From contig NZ_LMNU01000004.1 in NCBI RefSeq assembly GCF_001423085.1, positions 162,796 to 226,795 of the forward strand: a stretch of DNA of 64,000 nt. The letters run 5' to 3'. A program made the translations under genes and the position numbers. The stretch is from Methylobacterium sp. Leaf125. GTDB lineage: Bacteria > Pseudomonadota > Alphaproteobacteria > Rhizobiales > Beijerinckiaceae. Shown in pieces: positions 16,094 through 27,006 of the stretch. The notes beneath the pieces are model-generated. The model did not search any database. It saw nothing but the letters and a program-made list of their open reading frames with translations, and had not been told where the DNA came from. The stretch's first letter is position 1. Every line of letters starts with the position of its first letter.

Positions 16094-17506
16094 ATGGCCT
16101 ATCGTCACGTCGTCGGTCCGCGGACCCACGTCTTCGCCGATCTCGCAACCCTGATGGCGAAGGCGACGCCGGTGCGGTCGGGCGACCGGCTCGCCGGCAT
16201 CGCTTCCGAATCCGCCGAGGAGGAGATGGCGGCGCGCTGGTGCCTCGCCGAGGTGCCGCTGCGCGAGATCCTGGCGCGTCCCCTGATCGCCTACGAGGCC
16301 GACGACGTCACGCGCCTCATCCTCGACACCCACGATGCGGGGGCCTTCGCCGAGATCGCCCATCTCACCGTCGGCGATTTCCGCGAGTTCCTGCTCACCG
16401 CCGCGCCGGGGACCCTGGCCCGGATCGCCCCCGGCGTGACGCCCGAGATCGCCGCGGCGGTCTCCAAGATCATGCGCAACCAGGACCTGATCCTGGTGGC
16501 GCGGAAGTGCCGGGTGGTCACCCGCTTCCGCAACACCATCGGGCTGCCGGGGCGCCTGGCCGTGCGCCTGCAGCCCAACCACCCCACCGACGATGCCGCC
16601 GGCATCACCGCCTCGATCCTCGACGGCCTGTCCTACGGCTGCGGCGACGCGGTGATCGGCCTCAACCCCGCCTCCGATTCCGTCTCGACCCTGAGCGGCC
16701 TGCTCCACCTCTTCGACGACCTGATCCGGCGCCTGGAGATTCCGACGCAAGGGTGCATCCTCACTCACGTGACCACCACGATCGCGGCGATGAACCGGGG
16801 CCTGCCCGTCGACCTGGTGTTCCAGTCGATCGCGGGCACGCAGGGGGCCAATGCCAGCTTCGGCGTCACCCTGCCGATCCTCCGGGAGGCGCACGAGGCG
16901 GCCCTCGCCCTCAAGCGCGGCACGGTGGGCGACAACTGCATGTATTTCGAGACCGGGCAGGGCTCGGCCCTCTCGGCCGGCCAGCACCACGGCATCGACC
17001 AGCAGACCCTGGAGGCGCGGGCCTACGCGGTGGCGCGGCCGTTCCGGCCCCTTCTGGTCAACACGGTGGTGGGCTTCATCGGGCCGGAATACCTCTACGA
17101 CGGCAAGGAGATCATCCGGGCCGGGCTGGAGGACCATTTCTGCGGCAAGCTCATGGGCGTGCCCCTGGGAGTGGACGTCTGCTACACCAACCACGCCGAG
17201 GCCGACCAGAACGACATGGACACCCTGCTGACCCTGCTGGGGGCGGCCGGCTGCAACTTCATCATGGGCATCCCCGGCGCCGATGACGTGATGCTGAACT
17301 ACCAGTCCACCTCGTTCCACGATTCCCTCTACCTGCGCGAGGTGCTCGGCCTGAAGCGCGCCCCGGAATTCGAGGCCTGGCTGGAGCGGATCGGGCTCAC
17401 CGACGCGGACGGCGCCCTGCTGCCGCAGGGGCCGAGCGCCCGCCTGCTCGCGGCGGCGCCGGGTCTCGCGACCTCCGGCCTCGCGGATTCGGGCCTCGCC
17501 GCATGA
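16094..17506 (+). CDS. eutB: ethanolamine ammonia-lyase, large subunit
   Basis: The 470-residue product is EutB, the TIM-barrel catalytic subunit. With EutC and adenosylcobalamin it splits ethanolamine into acetaldehyde and ammonia. Recognisable segments include RFRNTIGLPGRL, LSYGCGDAVIGLNPASD, FQSIAGTQGANASFGV, MYFETGQGSALS and MGIPGADDVMLNYQSTSFHD. The length is usual for the family, with a slightly longer C-terminus (GLATSGLADSGLAA). ATG 16094 follows a GGAGGG ribosome site. No microcompartment genes are nearby, so this is the simple eutBC type. Confidence 0.95.
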   Translation: MAYRHVVGPRTHVFADLATLMAKATPVRSGDRLAGIASESAEEEMAARWCLAEVPLREILARPLIAYEADDVTRLILDTHDAGAFAEIAHLTVGDFREFLLTAAPGTLARIAPGVTPEIAAAVSKIMRNQDLILVARKCRVVTRFRNTIGLPGRLAVRLQPNHPTDDAAGITASILDGLSYGCGDAVIGLNPASDSVSTLSGLLHLFDDLIRRLEIPTQGCILTHVTTTIAAMNRGLPVDLVFQSIAGTQGANASFGVTLPILREAHEAALALKRGTVGDNCMYFETGQGSALSAGQHHGIDQQTLEARAYAVARPFRPLLVNTVVGFIGPEYLYDGKEIIRAGLEDHFCGKLMGVPLGVDVCYTNHAEADQNDMDTLLTLLGAAGCNFIMGIPGADDVMLNYQSTSFHDSLYLREVLGLKRAPEFEAWLERIGLTDADGALLPQGPSARLLAAAPGLATSGLADSGLAA

Positions 17507-18366
17507 GCGCCGACCGCCGTACGGGCGCCACCGGTCCGGACGCCGACCCCACGAACGATCCCACGATTGATCCCATGATTGATCCTTGGGCCCGGCTCGC
17601 CCGGCTCACCCCCGCCCGCATCGGCCTCGGCCGGGCCGGCTCCGGCCTGCCGACCCGGGAGGTCCTGCGCTTCGGCCTCGCCCACGCCCAGGCCCGGGAC
17701 GCCGTGCACACGCCCCTCGACGCCGGGGCGGTGAGCGCCGGCATCGCCGGACTCGGCTTCGAGACCCTCACGGTGGCCTCCGCCGCCCCGGACCGGGCGA
17801 CCTACCTGCGCCGGCCCGATCTCGGCCGCGCCCTCGGGGACGGGGCTGCGGCGGCGCTCGCCGCCGGCGGCGACGGCCCCGTGGATCTCGCCCTCGTGGT
17901 CGCCGACGGCCTCTCGGCCCGGGCCGTGCACGAGGGGGCGGCGGGCTTCCTCGCCGCCTTCAAGCCGCATCTCGACCGGGCCGGCTGGCGCGTGGCGCCC
18001 GTGGTGGTGGCGACGCAGGCACGGGTCGCCCTGGGCGACGGCGTCGGCGCGGCGCTCAGGGCCCGCGCCGTGGTGGTGATCATCGGTGAGCGGCCCGGCC
18101 TGTCCTCGCCGGACAGCCTGGGGCTCTACCTTACCCTCGACCCCCGGGTGGGGCGCTCGGATGCCGAGCGCAACTGCATCTCGAACGTGCGCCCGGCCGG
18201 GCTCTCGCACGATCTGGCCGCGTTCAAGCTCGACTGGCTCCTGACCCAGGCCTTCGCCCTCGGGATCTCCGGCGTGAACCTCAAGGACGACAGCGGGCCC
18301 GCCCTCGCGGCGGCCCCGGGCCCGACCCTGCTGGGCGACGGATCGGAGTCGGCCCGAGGCTCCTGA
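17503..18366 (+). CDS. eutC: ethanolamine ammonia-lyase, small subunit
   Basis: The 287-residue EutC completes the cobalamin-binding interface of ethanolamine ammonia-lyase. Family features are ARIGLGRAGSGLPTREVLRFGLAHAQARDAVH near the N-terminus and GERPGLSSPDSLGLYLT plus ERNCISNVRPAGL towards the end. The start codon overlaps the eutB stop (ATGA). The first 25 residues (a run of DPTNDPTIDP-type repeats) are poorly conserved in character and may be a linker. Confidence 0.94.
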   Translation: MSADRRTGATGPDADPTNDPTIDPMIDPWARLARLTPARIGLGRAGSGLPTREVLRFGLAHAQARDAVHTPLDAGAVSAGIAGLGFETLTVASAAPDRATYLRRPDLGRALGDGAAAALAAGGDGPVDLALVVADGLSARAVHEGAAGFLAAFKPHLDRAGWRVAPVVVATQARVALGDGVGAALRARAVVVIIGERPGLSSPDSLGLYLTLDPRVGRSDAERNCISNVRPAGLSHDLAAFKLDWLLTQAFALGISGVNLKDDSGPALAAAPGPTLLGDGSESARGS

Positions 18367-18388
18367 GGCTTCAAGGCTCCTGAAGCCT
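18366..18388 (+). terminator. small hairpin after eutC (possible terminator)
   Basis: AGGCTTCA and TGAAGCCT form an 8-bp stem with a 7-nt loop immediately after the eutC stop. No T-run follows, so termination would not be of the classical intrinsic type. Confidence 0.35.
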
Positions 18389-18725
18389 TCGCGCGCGGCC
18401 GGGAGACGAAAATGGCCGTCGCTTCAGGTTGTTCGGAAGAAATCCCGCCCGAAAGCGTGGCTGTGGCGAGGTCGCAACACCCCGAAAGCATCCCGACTTT
18501 GCCTTGGGAGACGCCTCTCGCCGCCGCGATCCCGCCATAAACCGGGACCACCTCAGCAAGCGCGGTAAACGATAGTTCCCCCAACGCTTTACCGCGGAGT
18601 TCAGACGCTTTCCGAGAAACGGTCCGGTGGGGCCGCGCGCCGTGGGTCCCCACGGAACGCACCCATCTGTTCGCGGTCGCGCCGAACCCACACATGCGTA
18701 TCAGGCCGGGGCGGTGAGACGAACG
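18389..18725. other. intergenic region upstream of ilvD with an inverted repeat
   Basis: No gene is supported. CGCGGTAAA at 18561-18569 and TTTACCGCG at 18588-18596 form a perfect 9-bp inverted repeat with an 18-nt spacer, about 130 bp before ilvD. It could be an operator or a leader hairpin. No leader peptide with branched-chain codons was seen. Confidence 0.45.
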
Positions 18726-20442
<1,717 letters not shown>

Positions 20443-20456
<14 letters not shown>

Positions 20457-21342
20457 GACAGCCCACGGCCGCGTCACGCGGCCGGCACGGGCCGCCCGGG
20501 ATCGGCCGCCGGCCTCGATAGGCCGGCGGCTCGCCGCGGCGGTCGGGCTCGTGTTCCTCGGCGCCCTGCCGGCGGCGGCCCTCGACGCCACCGCCCGGAC
20601 ACCGGTGCCCAGCGGCAACTACCGCAGCGCCCGCGAGGCCCTGCGCATGGGCGTGCGCGACTACAATGCCGGCGACAAGGAAGGGGCCGCCCGCGCCCTG
20701 GAATACGCCGCCGAGCAGGGCCATGCCCTGGCGCTGTGGAAGCTCGGCCGCATGTATGCGGAGGGCGACGGCGTGCCCCACGACGACCTGAAGGCGTTCG
20801 AGTTCTTCTCGCGCATCGCCGACGACACCACCGACGAGGGGCCGGACGCCCAGAACTCGGGCGTGGTCGCGAGCGCCTTCACGGCACTCGGGACCTACTT
20901 CCTCGACGGGATCAAGGGCACCTACGTGCGCCCGAATCCCGAGCGCGCCTACGACATGTTCAACTACGCCGCCTCGTATTTCGGCGACCCGAACGCGCAG
21001 TACAATCTCGGCCGGCTCTACCTCGACGGCACCGGAGTCGACACTGACGCGCGCCAGGCCGCGCGCTGGTTCAACCTCGCCGCCGAGAAGGGCCATGCCC
21101 CGGCCCAGGCCCTGCTCGGGCAGCTCCTCGTCAACGGCCAGGGCGTGCCGGCCCAGCGCGCCCGCGGCCTGATGTGGCTCTCCATGGCCCGGGAAGCCGC
21201 CCAGGGGCGCAAGGACGACTGGATCGTCGCCCTCTACGAGAAGGCCTGGGCCACGGCCAGCGAGGAGGACCGCGCCGCCGCGATGGCGCAGGCCTCCCAG
21301 ACCACCGCCCAGGTCACCGGATCGGCGCGCCGCCGGCGCTGA
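20443..21342 (+). CDS. Sel1-repeat periplasmic protein, ExoR-like
   Basis: The 299-residue protein has a basic N-terminus followed by a signal-like helix ([22 protein letters not shown]). Four or so Sel1/TPR repeats follow ([57 protein letters not shown]). The layout matches rhizobial ExoR, the periplasmic repressor of the ExoS-ChvI system that limits exopolysaccharide. The match is by architecture and position only. The ATG at 20443 overlaps the end of ilvD by 14 bases. An internal start is possible but would shorten the signal region. Confidence 0.75.
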
Positions 21343-21397
21343 GGTCCGACGGTCGCGCCGCCCGGGGACGCCCAGTTCGGGCAATCCGTTCGGCCGA

Positions 21398-22027
21398 TCA
21401 GTTCGGCGACGTCCGGGCCGCGAGCGCCGTCACGAAGGACGGGCGCGCCAGGGTGGCGCTGACGTAGCCGGCGAGCTTCGGCCAGCGCCCGGCATCGACG
21501 GCTTCACCGGCCAGATGCAGGTTGTGGAAGCCCGTGGCCACGGAGATGTCCGCGACGCTGAAGGCGTCCCCGACGAGGTAGGGCCCGTCGATCTGCCCTT
21601 CGAGGTAATCGTAGATCTTCGGCAGGTCCTCGTTGAGGGCCTTGGCGACGGCGCCCTCGTCGCCGGGCTGCCCGAGCATCTTGGGCTTCACCACACGATT
21701 GGCGAAGGGGGCGATGATCGCGTCGAACATCTCGGTGTCGCCGTACTTGTCGAACCAGATCGCGCGGCCGCGGGCCTTGGCCTCGGACGGGTACAGCGCC
21801 GGGCTCGGGACCTTCGCCTCCAGGTAGGTCAGGATCGCCGAGGAATCGGCCAGCAGGAAGCCGTCATCGTCGAAGGCGGGAATCTTGCCGAGGGGGCTCG
21901 CCGCCTGGAACGCCGCATCCTCGGCGTGGAAGAACAGCGGGATGTGCTCCACCGCCTGGCCCTTCTCGGCCAGGGCGACGAGGACCTTGCGGACGTAGGG
22001 CGAATAGCCGGTGCCGTAGAGTTTCAC
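21398..22027 (-). CDS. glutathione S-transferase family protein
   Basis: The 209-residue protein starts MKLYGTGYSPYVRKVLVAL, the thioredoxin-like N-terminal domain of GSTs, with LGKIPAFDDDGFLLADSSAIL forming the glutathione-contact loop. An all-helical C-terminal domain follows (YLVGDAFSVADISVATGF). It probably conjugates glutathione to an electrophile or reduces peroxides. GTG 22027 was chosen because it puts the beta-strand at residue 2 and has a GGAG site upstream; the frame also opens from 22096. It is followed on the same strand by nothing closely spaced; xthA lies just upstream. Confidence 0.88.
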   Translation of the reverse strand: MKLYGTGYSPYVRKVLVALAEKGQAVEHIPLFFHAEDAAFQAASPLGKIPAFDDDGFLLADSSAILTYLEAKVPSPALYPSEAKARGRAIWFDKYGDTEMFDAIIAPFANRVVKPKMLGQPGDEGAVAKALNEDLPKIYDYLEGQIDGPYLVGDAFSVADISVATGFHNLHLAGEAVDAGRWPKLAGYVSATLARPSFVTALAARTSPN

Positions 22028-22092
22028 GTTTGGGGGTGCTCCATGTTGGGGGGATCGGTGGAGCTTAACCCCCGGGCGCGCGGATCGTTCGC

Positions 22093-22887
22093 TCACGCGT
22101 CGGTGAGGTCGGCCGTCACCGGCACGTGGTCGGAGGGCTTTTCCAGGCCTCGCAGGTGCTTCTGCACCGAGGCCGCGGTCAGCCGGTCGGCGGCCTGCGG
22201 CGAGAGCAGGAGGTGGTCGATCCGGATCCCGGCATTCCGGTTCCAGGCTCCCGCCTGATAGTCCCAGAAGGTGTAGAGGCCGGACCGCGGGTCGCAGGCC
22301 CGCAGGGCATCGGTGTAGCCCTCGGCGAGGAGCGCCCGGAACGCCGCCCGGCTCTGGGGCAGGAACAACGCGTCCGCGCGCCAGGCCTCGGGGTCGGCGG
22401 CATCGTCCGGCTCGGGAATGACGTTGTAGTCGCCGGCCAGCACCACCGCCTCCTCGCCCTCGCGCAGGCCCTGCGCATGGCGCCGCAGCCGCTCCAGGAA
22501 GCCGAGCTTGTAGGGGTATTTCGGGCTGTCGACGGGATTGCCGTTGGGCAGGTAGATCGAGGCGACGCGCACGGGGCGCACCCCCTCGCCGGAAACCAGC
22601 GCCTCGATGTAGCGGGCCTGCTCGTCGCTGTCGTCGCCGGGGAGGCCGCGGCGGATCTCGGACATCGCCAGGGGCGCGCGCACCAGCAGGGCGACGCCGT
22701 TATAGGCCTTCTGCCCGAGGGTCTCGACGGCGTAGCCCGCGGCCTCGATCTCCGCCCGCGGAAACCCCTCGTCCTGGCATTTCAGCTCCTGCAGGCAGAC
22801 CACGTCGGGCTTGGCCTCGTCGAGGAAGCCGACGAGGTGACCGACGCGCTGCTTGATCGAATTGACGTTCCAGGTGGCGATCCGCAT
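22093..22887 (-). CDS. xthA: exodeoxyribonuclease III (AP endonuclease)
   Basis: The 264-residue enzyme belongs to the ExoIII/APE1 family, which repairs abasic sites and removes 3' blocks. All active-site motifs are present: MRIATWNVNS, LQELKCQDEGFP (metal-binding glutamate), IYLPNGNPV, LAGDYNVIPEP, IRIDHLLLS and the final PSDHVPV (catalytic Asp-His). The length is normal. It is probably transcribed together with the downstream GST gene, whose start lies 65 bp further on. Confidence 0.95.
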   Translation of the reverse strand: MRIATWNVNSIKQRVGHLVGFLDEAKPDVVCLQELKCQDEGFPRAEIEAAGYAVETLGQKAYNGVALLVRAPLAMSEIRRGLPGDDSDEQARYIEALVSGEGVRPVRVASIYLPNGNPVDSPKYPYKLGFLERLRRHAQGLREGEEAVVLAGDYNVIPEPDDAADPEAWRADALFLPQSRAAFRALLAEGYTDALRACDPRSGLYTFWDYQAGAWNRNAGIRIDHLLLSPQAADRLTAASVQKHLRGLEKPSDHVPVTADLTDA

Positions 22888-22985
22888 GGGCAGGGGGTCT
22901 CTGGGAGCTGGGGCGCGTGGGTGTCCGTCATCGGGCCTTCGCCGCGGGCTGGCAAGGCGTGACGCGAGACGAAGGCGAGGTCCCG

Positions 22986-23795
22986 ATGGAAGGTGACTGG
23001 CTGGCGCCGATCTGCGCCTATTGCGAGCGCGGCGATCCCGGCTTCTGGGCGGAGCCGGTCAACGCCCTGTCGAACGGCGCCTTCCTGGTCGCCGCCGCCC
23101 TGGCGACGGCGCGCGTGCGCCGTGCCCGGACGGGCGATGCGCCGGCCCTCCTGCTCAGCGCCCTGGTGGCGGTGGTGGGGGTCGGCTCGTTCCTGTTCCA
23201 CACCCTGGCGGTGCGCTGGTCGCTGCTCGCCGACGTCATCCCGATCGCGCTCTTCATCTACGCCTACTTTCTGCTGGCGATGCGGCGCTACTTCGACCTC
23301 GGGATCGGGGCGGCGCTCGCCGCCACCCTGGCCTTCGCGGCGTTCAACCTCGGCCTGGAGCCCGCCCTCGACGGGCTCACGGGCCGGTCGACGGACGCGC
23401 TGACCAACGGCTCCCTCGCCTACGCCCCCGCGATCCTGGCGCTGGCGGGCGTCGCCGCCGGCCTGCTGACGCCGCGGGGCCCCCTCGGCCCGGCCCGGCC
23501 AGACGCCGGCCTCGGCCTCCTCGATACGGCTAAGCGCGAGGCCGGGCTCGGCCTCCTCACTCTAGCCAAACGCGAGGCCGGGCTCGGCCTCCTCGATCCG
23601 GCTAGGCGCGAGGCCGGGCTCGGCCTCCTGGGGGTGGCCGCGCTGTTTGCCGTCTCGCTCGGCTTCCGCACCCTCGACCGGGCGGTCTGCCCGGTCTGGC
23701 CCCTGGGCACCCACGCCGTCTGGCACCTGCTCAATGCCGGGGTGCTCTACGGGCTCATCGCCGTCGCGGTCCGATACCGTCGGCACCGATCGTAA
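22986..23795 (+). CDS. ceramidase-family membrane protein with internal 12-residue repeats
   Basis: The 269-residue polytopic protein belongs by motif to the alkaline ceramidase/CREST-like family (PF05875). CAYCERGDPGFWAEPVNALSN, FLFHTLAVRWSLLADVIPI and the final GTHAVWHLLNAGVLYG carry the conserved His/Asp set that binds zinc in that superfamily. Between helices 5 and 6 there is an inserted run of three and a half 12-residue repeats (EAGLGLLDPARR type), coded by 36-bp DNA repeats. ATG 22986 is preceded by AAGGCGAGG. It may act on lipid amides, or be a structural member with no known substrate. Confidence 0.8.
   Translation: MEGDWLAPICAYCERGDPGFWAEPVNALSNGAFLVAAALATARVRRARTGDAPALLLSALVAVVGVGSFLFHTLAVRWSLLADVIPIALFIYAYFLLAMRRYFDLGIGAALAATLAFAAFNLGLEPALDGLTGRSTDALTNGSLAYAPAILALAGVAAGLLTPRGPLGPARPDAGLGLLDTAKREAGLGLLTLAKREAGLGLLDPARREAGLGLLGVAALFAVSLGFRTLDRAVCPVWPLGTHAVWHLLNAGVLYGLIAVAVRYRRHRS
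23502..23630. repeat. 36-bp in-frame tandem repeat inside the ceramidase-like gene
   Basis: Three full units (23502-23537, 23538-23573, 23574-23609) and a partial fourth (to 23630) encode DAGLGLLDTAKR, EAGLGLLTLAKR, EAGLGLLDPARR and EAGLGLL. The units differ at a few sites, so the array is not brand new. The period is a multiple of three, so the frame is kept. Confidence 0.92.
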
Positions 23796-23977
23796 CGCCG
23801 GGGCTCCAGGACGGCCGGCCGTTTTGTTGCGCCCCCCGGCAAATCGTTGCAGAAGATCGGGCGGCGTCGAGCGCGGCATTCGCCTCCGACGATCGACGCC
23901 GAGCCCGCAGCGCCGCCGGACGCGGCAGGTCCCGGACGCGACAGGTCCACGGCGCGACAGAGTGACGGAACACACCC

Positions 23978-25300
23978 ATGACACAGAGCCTTCGCCTCGG
24001 CGTTGCCGGCCTCGGCACCGTCGGCGCCGCCGTCGTCCGGATGGTCGCCCGCCGGGCCGAGGCCCTCGGCCAGACCAGCGGACAGGCGATTCGCGTCACC
24101 GCCGTCTCCTCGCGTGACCGGGGCCGCGACCGCGGCCTCGACCTCGCCGGCGTGACCTGGTTCGACGATCCCGTCGCCCTGGCGGCCTCCGGGGAGGTCG
24201 ATTGCGTGGTCGAACTCATCGGCGGCGCCGAAGGACCGGCCCGGCAGACGGTGGAGGCGGCCCTGGCCGCCGGCAAGCACGTGGTCACCGCCAACAAGGC
24301 CCTGCTCGCCAAGCACGGCGCGGCGCTCGCCCGGCAGGCCGAGGCGGCGGGCGTGGCCCTGGCCTACGAAGCCTCCGTCGCCGGCGGCATCCCGGTGATC
24401 AAGGCCCTGCGGGAGGGCCTGACCGGCAATGCCGTGTCGCGCGTCTACGGAATCATGAACGGCACCTGCAACTACATCCTGACCCGGATGGAGCGCGAGG
24501 GCCTGACCTTCGAGGCCTGCCTCAAGGACGCCCAGGCCCTGGGCTACGCCGAGGCCGACCCGACCTTCGACGTCGAGGGCTTCGACACCGCCCACAAGCT
24601 CGCGATCCTGACGAGCCTCGCCTTCGGCACCGAGGTCGACGCCGAGGGCGTCTCCGTCGAGGGCATCGCGGCGATCCAGCCCCTCGACCTGACCATGGCC
24701 GAGGAGCTGGGCTACCGGATCAAGCTCCTGGGCGTCGCCCAGGCGGCGGCCGGCGGCATCGAGCAGCGGGTCCATCCGACCATGGTGCCGAAATCCTCCG
24801 CCATCGCCCAGGTCATGGGCGTGACCAACGCGGTCACCATCGACGCGGACGCGGTGGGCGAACTCACCCTGATCGGCCCCGGCGCCGGCGGCGAGGCCAC
24901 CGCCTCGGCCGTGGTCTCCGACATCACCGACATCGCCGCCGGCACCCGCCGCCCGACCTTCGGGCGTCCCGCCGCCGCCCTGAGCCCGTCCCAGCGCGTC
25001 GCCATGCAGCGGCACGAGGGCGGCTACTACATCCGCCTCACCGTGCACGACCGCCCCGGCGTCGCCGCGGGCGTCGCCACCCGCATGGCCGAGCGCGAGA
25101 TCTCCATCGAGAGCATCCTGCAGCGCCGTTCCGAGAGCGCGGCCTCGAAGGACCCGCATGGCCGCTCCGGCCAGCCGGTCCCCCTGGTGCTGATCACCTA
25201 CGCCGCCACCGAGGGCACGATCCGGGACGCCCTGGACGCCATCGCGGCCGACGGCCTGCTCGCCGAGGCGCCCCAGCTGATCCGGATCGAGCGCGAATAG
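23978..25300 (+). CDS. hom: homoserine dehydrogenase
   Basis: The 440-residue enzyme reduces aspartate semialdehyde to homoserine, the branch point to threonine and methionine. It shows the Rossmann motif GLGTVGAAVV, the nucleotide-contact strand VVTANKALLAKHG, substrate residues in EASVAGGIPVIKAL and GIMNGTCNYILT, and the EADPTFDVEGFDTAHKLAIL helix with the catalytic lysine. A C-terminal ACT domain (YYIRLTVHDRPGVAAGVA) should give feedback control by threonine. The start is ATG 23978. An inverted repeat follows the gene before glpX. Confidence 0.96.
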   Translation: MTQSLRLGVAGLGTVGAAVVRMVARRAEALGQTSGQAIRVTAVSSRDRGRDRGLDLAGVTWFDDPVALAASGEVDCVVELIGGAEGPARQTVEAALAAGKHVVTANKALLAKHGAALARQAEAAGVALAYEASVAGGIPVIKALREGLTGNAVSRVYGIMNGTCNYILTRMEREGLTFEACLKDAQALGYAEADPTFDVEGFDTAHKLAILTSLAFGTEVDAEGVSVEGIAAIQPLDLTMAEELGYRIKLLGVAQAAAGGIEQRVHPTMVPKSSAIAQVMGVTNAVTIDADAVGELTLIGPGAGGEATASAVVSDITDIAAGTRRPTFGRPAAALSPSQRVAMQRHEGGYYIRLTVHDRPGVAAGVATRMAEREISIESILQRRSESAASKDPHGRSGQPVPLVLITYAATEGTIRDALDAIAADGLLAEAPQLIRIERE

Positions 25301-25342
25301 CCCCCGTGCGTCCGACATCGTACGATCCGGGGTGAACGAAGA

Positions 25343-25386
25343 AAAATGCGCGTCATGGTCGAAACTTAGTGCCTCACGCGCATTTT
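25343..25386. terminator. perfect 11-bp inverted repeat between hom and glpX
   Basis: AAAATGCGCGT (25343-25353) and ACGCGCATTTT (25376-25386) are exact reverse complements separated by 22 nt. The stem is flanked by A-rich and T-rich ends, as in a bidirectional terminator for hom. The long spacer also allows a regulator-binding site in the glpX upstream region. Confidence 0.5.
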
Positions 25387-25432
25387 AGTTCATAAGGAGC
25401 GCCCGAGAGAGGCGCAGGGGCGCGAGGCTCAC

Positions 25433-26419
25433 ATGTCTGGTGGCAATTTGGAATCGCGCGCGCCGGTGGCCCGGTCCCTGACGCTGGAGCTGGCGCGGGT
25501 GACGGAGCGGGCCGCGATCGCCGCCGCCCGCCTGCGCGGACAGGGCCGCGAGAAGGAGGCCGACCAGGCCGCCGTCGATGCGATGCGCCTCGAGCTCAAC
25601 CTGCTGCCCATCGACGGTACCGTGGTGATCGGGGAGGGCGAGCGCGACAACGCCCCGATGCTCTATATCGGCGAGCGCCTGGGCACCGGCGACGGCCCGA
25701 AGGTCGACATCGCCGTCGATCCCCTGGAAGGCACCACCCTCTGCGCCAAGGACATGCCCGGCGCCATCGCGGTGACCGCTCTGGCTGAGGCCGGCTCCCT
25801 GCTCGCCGCCCCCGACGTCTACATGCAGAAGATCGCCATCGGCCCCGGCTACCCGGCCGGCCTCGTCGATCTCGACGCCAGCCCGGCCGACAACATCGGC
25901 GCGCTGGCCCGTCACAAGGGCGTCGACCCGGCGCAGATCACCGCCATCATTCTCGACCGACCCCGGCACATGCAGCTCGTCGCCGCCGTGCGGGCGACGG
26001 GGGCCGGCATCCGCCTGATCTCGGACGGCGACATCGCGGGCATCATCCACACCGCCAATGCCGACGCGACCGGGGCGGACATCTACCTCGGCATCGGGGC
26101 GGCCCCCGAAGGTGTCATCGCCGCCGGCGTGCTCCGCTGCATCGGCGGCCACATGCAGGGCCGCCTGATCCTCGACAGCTACGACAAGCGCGAGCGGGCC
26201 GCCCAGATGGGCATCAGCGATCCGAACCGGAAGTACGAGCTGCACGACATGGCCCGGGGCGACGTCATCGTCGCCGCCACCGGCGTCACCGACGGCGCCC
26301 TGCTGAAGGGCGTCCGTTTCCGGCCCGGCCTGATCGAGACCGAGACCGTGGTCTATCGCTCGGCCAGCGGCACCGTCCGGCGCATGCTCTGCGAGCACCG
26401 CCTGCTGGGCGACGCCTGA
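25433..26419 (+). CDS. glpX: class II fructose-1,6-bisphosphatase
   Basis: The 328-residue GlpX-type enzyme hydrolyses fructose 1,6-bisphosphate in gluconeogenesis and carbon assimilation. Metal and phosphate motifs are clear: VVIGEGERDNAPMLYIGE, DIAVDPLEGTTLCAKDMPGA and RLISDGDIAGIIH. The length fits the family. It follows hom on the same strand after 132 bp and an inverted repeat, so independent transcription is likely. Confidence 0.96.
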   Translation: MSGGNLESRAPVARSLTLELARVTERAAIAAARLRGQGREKEADQAAVDAMRLELNLLPIDGTVVIGEGERDNAPMLYIGERLGTGDGPKVDIAVDPLEGTTLCAKDMPGAIAVTALAEAGSLLAAPDVYMQKIAIGPGYPAGLVDLDASPADNIGALARHKGVDPAQITAIILDRPRHMQLVAAVRATGAGIRLISDGDIAGIIHTANADATGADIYLGIGAAPEGVIAAGVLRCIGGHMQGRLILDSYDKRERAAQMGISDPNRKYELHDMARGDVIVAATGVTDGALLKGVRFRPGLIETETVVYRSASGTVRRMLCEHRLLGDA

Positions 26420-27006
26420 GCGGGAAAGATCCGGGCTCGGACCGGCGAAGGCGCTGTCTCGGCCCAGGCCCCCAGAGCTCGGCACGACCGCCGCAAGATC
26501 GCGTACAGTCACGCCGGTTCCGTGCGAGAGCGGACGAAAGGTTGCCCCTCCGAGGATCGCCGGCCCGACAGATTCGGCCGAGAATCGGCGCCGCCGTCCT
26601 GCGGACGACATCCGAGTCGGGCAGCCCGGCTGACGCCGGGATCTGTCGCTCTCGGTACAGGCTACTGCGGATTCCATGTTCCTCTATTCTGGACTTGCGA
26701 TGTCCAAGTCCTCCGCTCGACAAACCATGGATCGTCGGCACCGACGGACTGCCGAACACGAAATTTCATCGTATCGAACATTGATCGCACCAGGTTATCG
26801 ATAGAACACAACGCAATACTCCGAATGAATGCTGAAATCCGCCCGGACGATCATCACGAAAATGTTTATGGGCACGCCAAAGCTATCGATCCGGAAATAA
26901 AGCGGCCTTCATCACTTCGGCAGACAAGGTTGGTCCATGAAACCGGAGCCGTCCGTCGAACCGACGGGGGACCGGATACCCGACCGTCTTTCCGGCAGAT
27001 CACCGC
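26420..27006. other. 587-bp intergenic region
   Basis: No gene is supported. Open frames give arginine-rich shadow products. Bases about 26740-26900 are much more AT-rich than the rest and probably contain the promoter of the downstream chemoreceptor gene. Confidence 0.5.
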
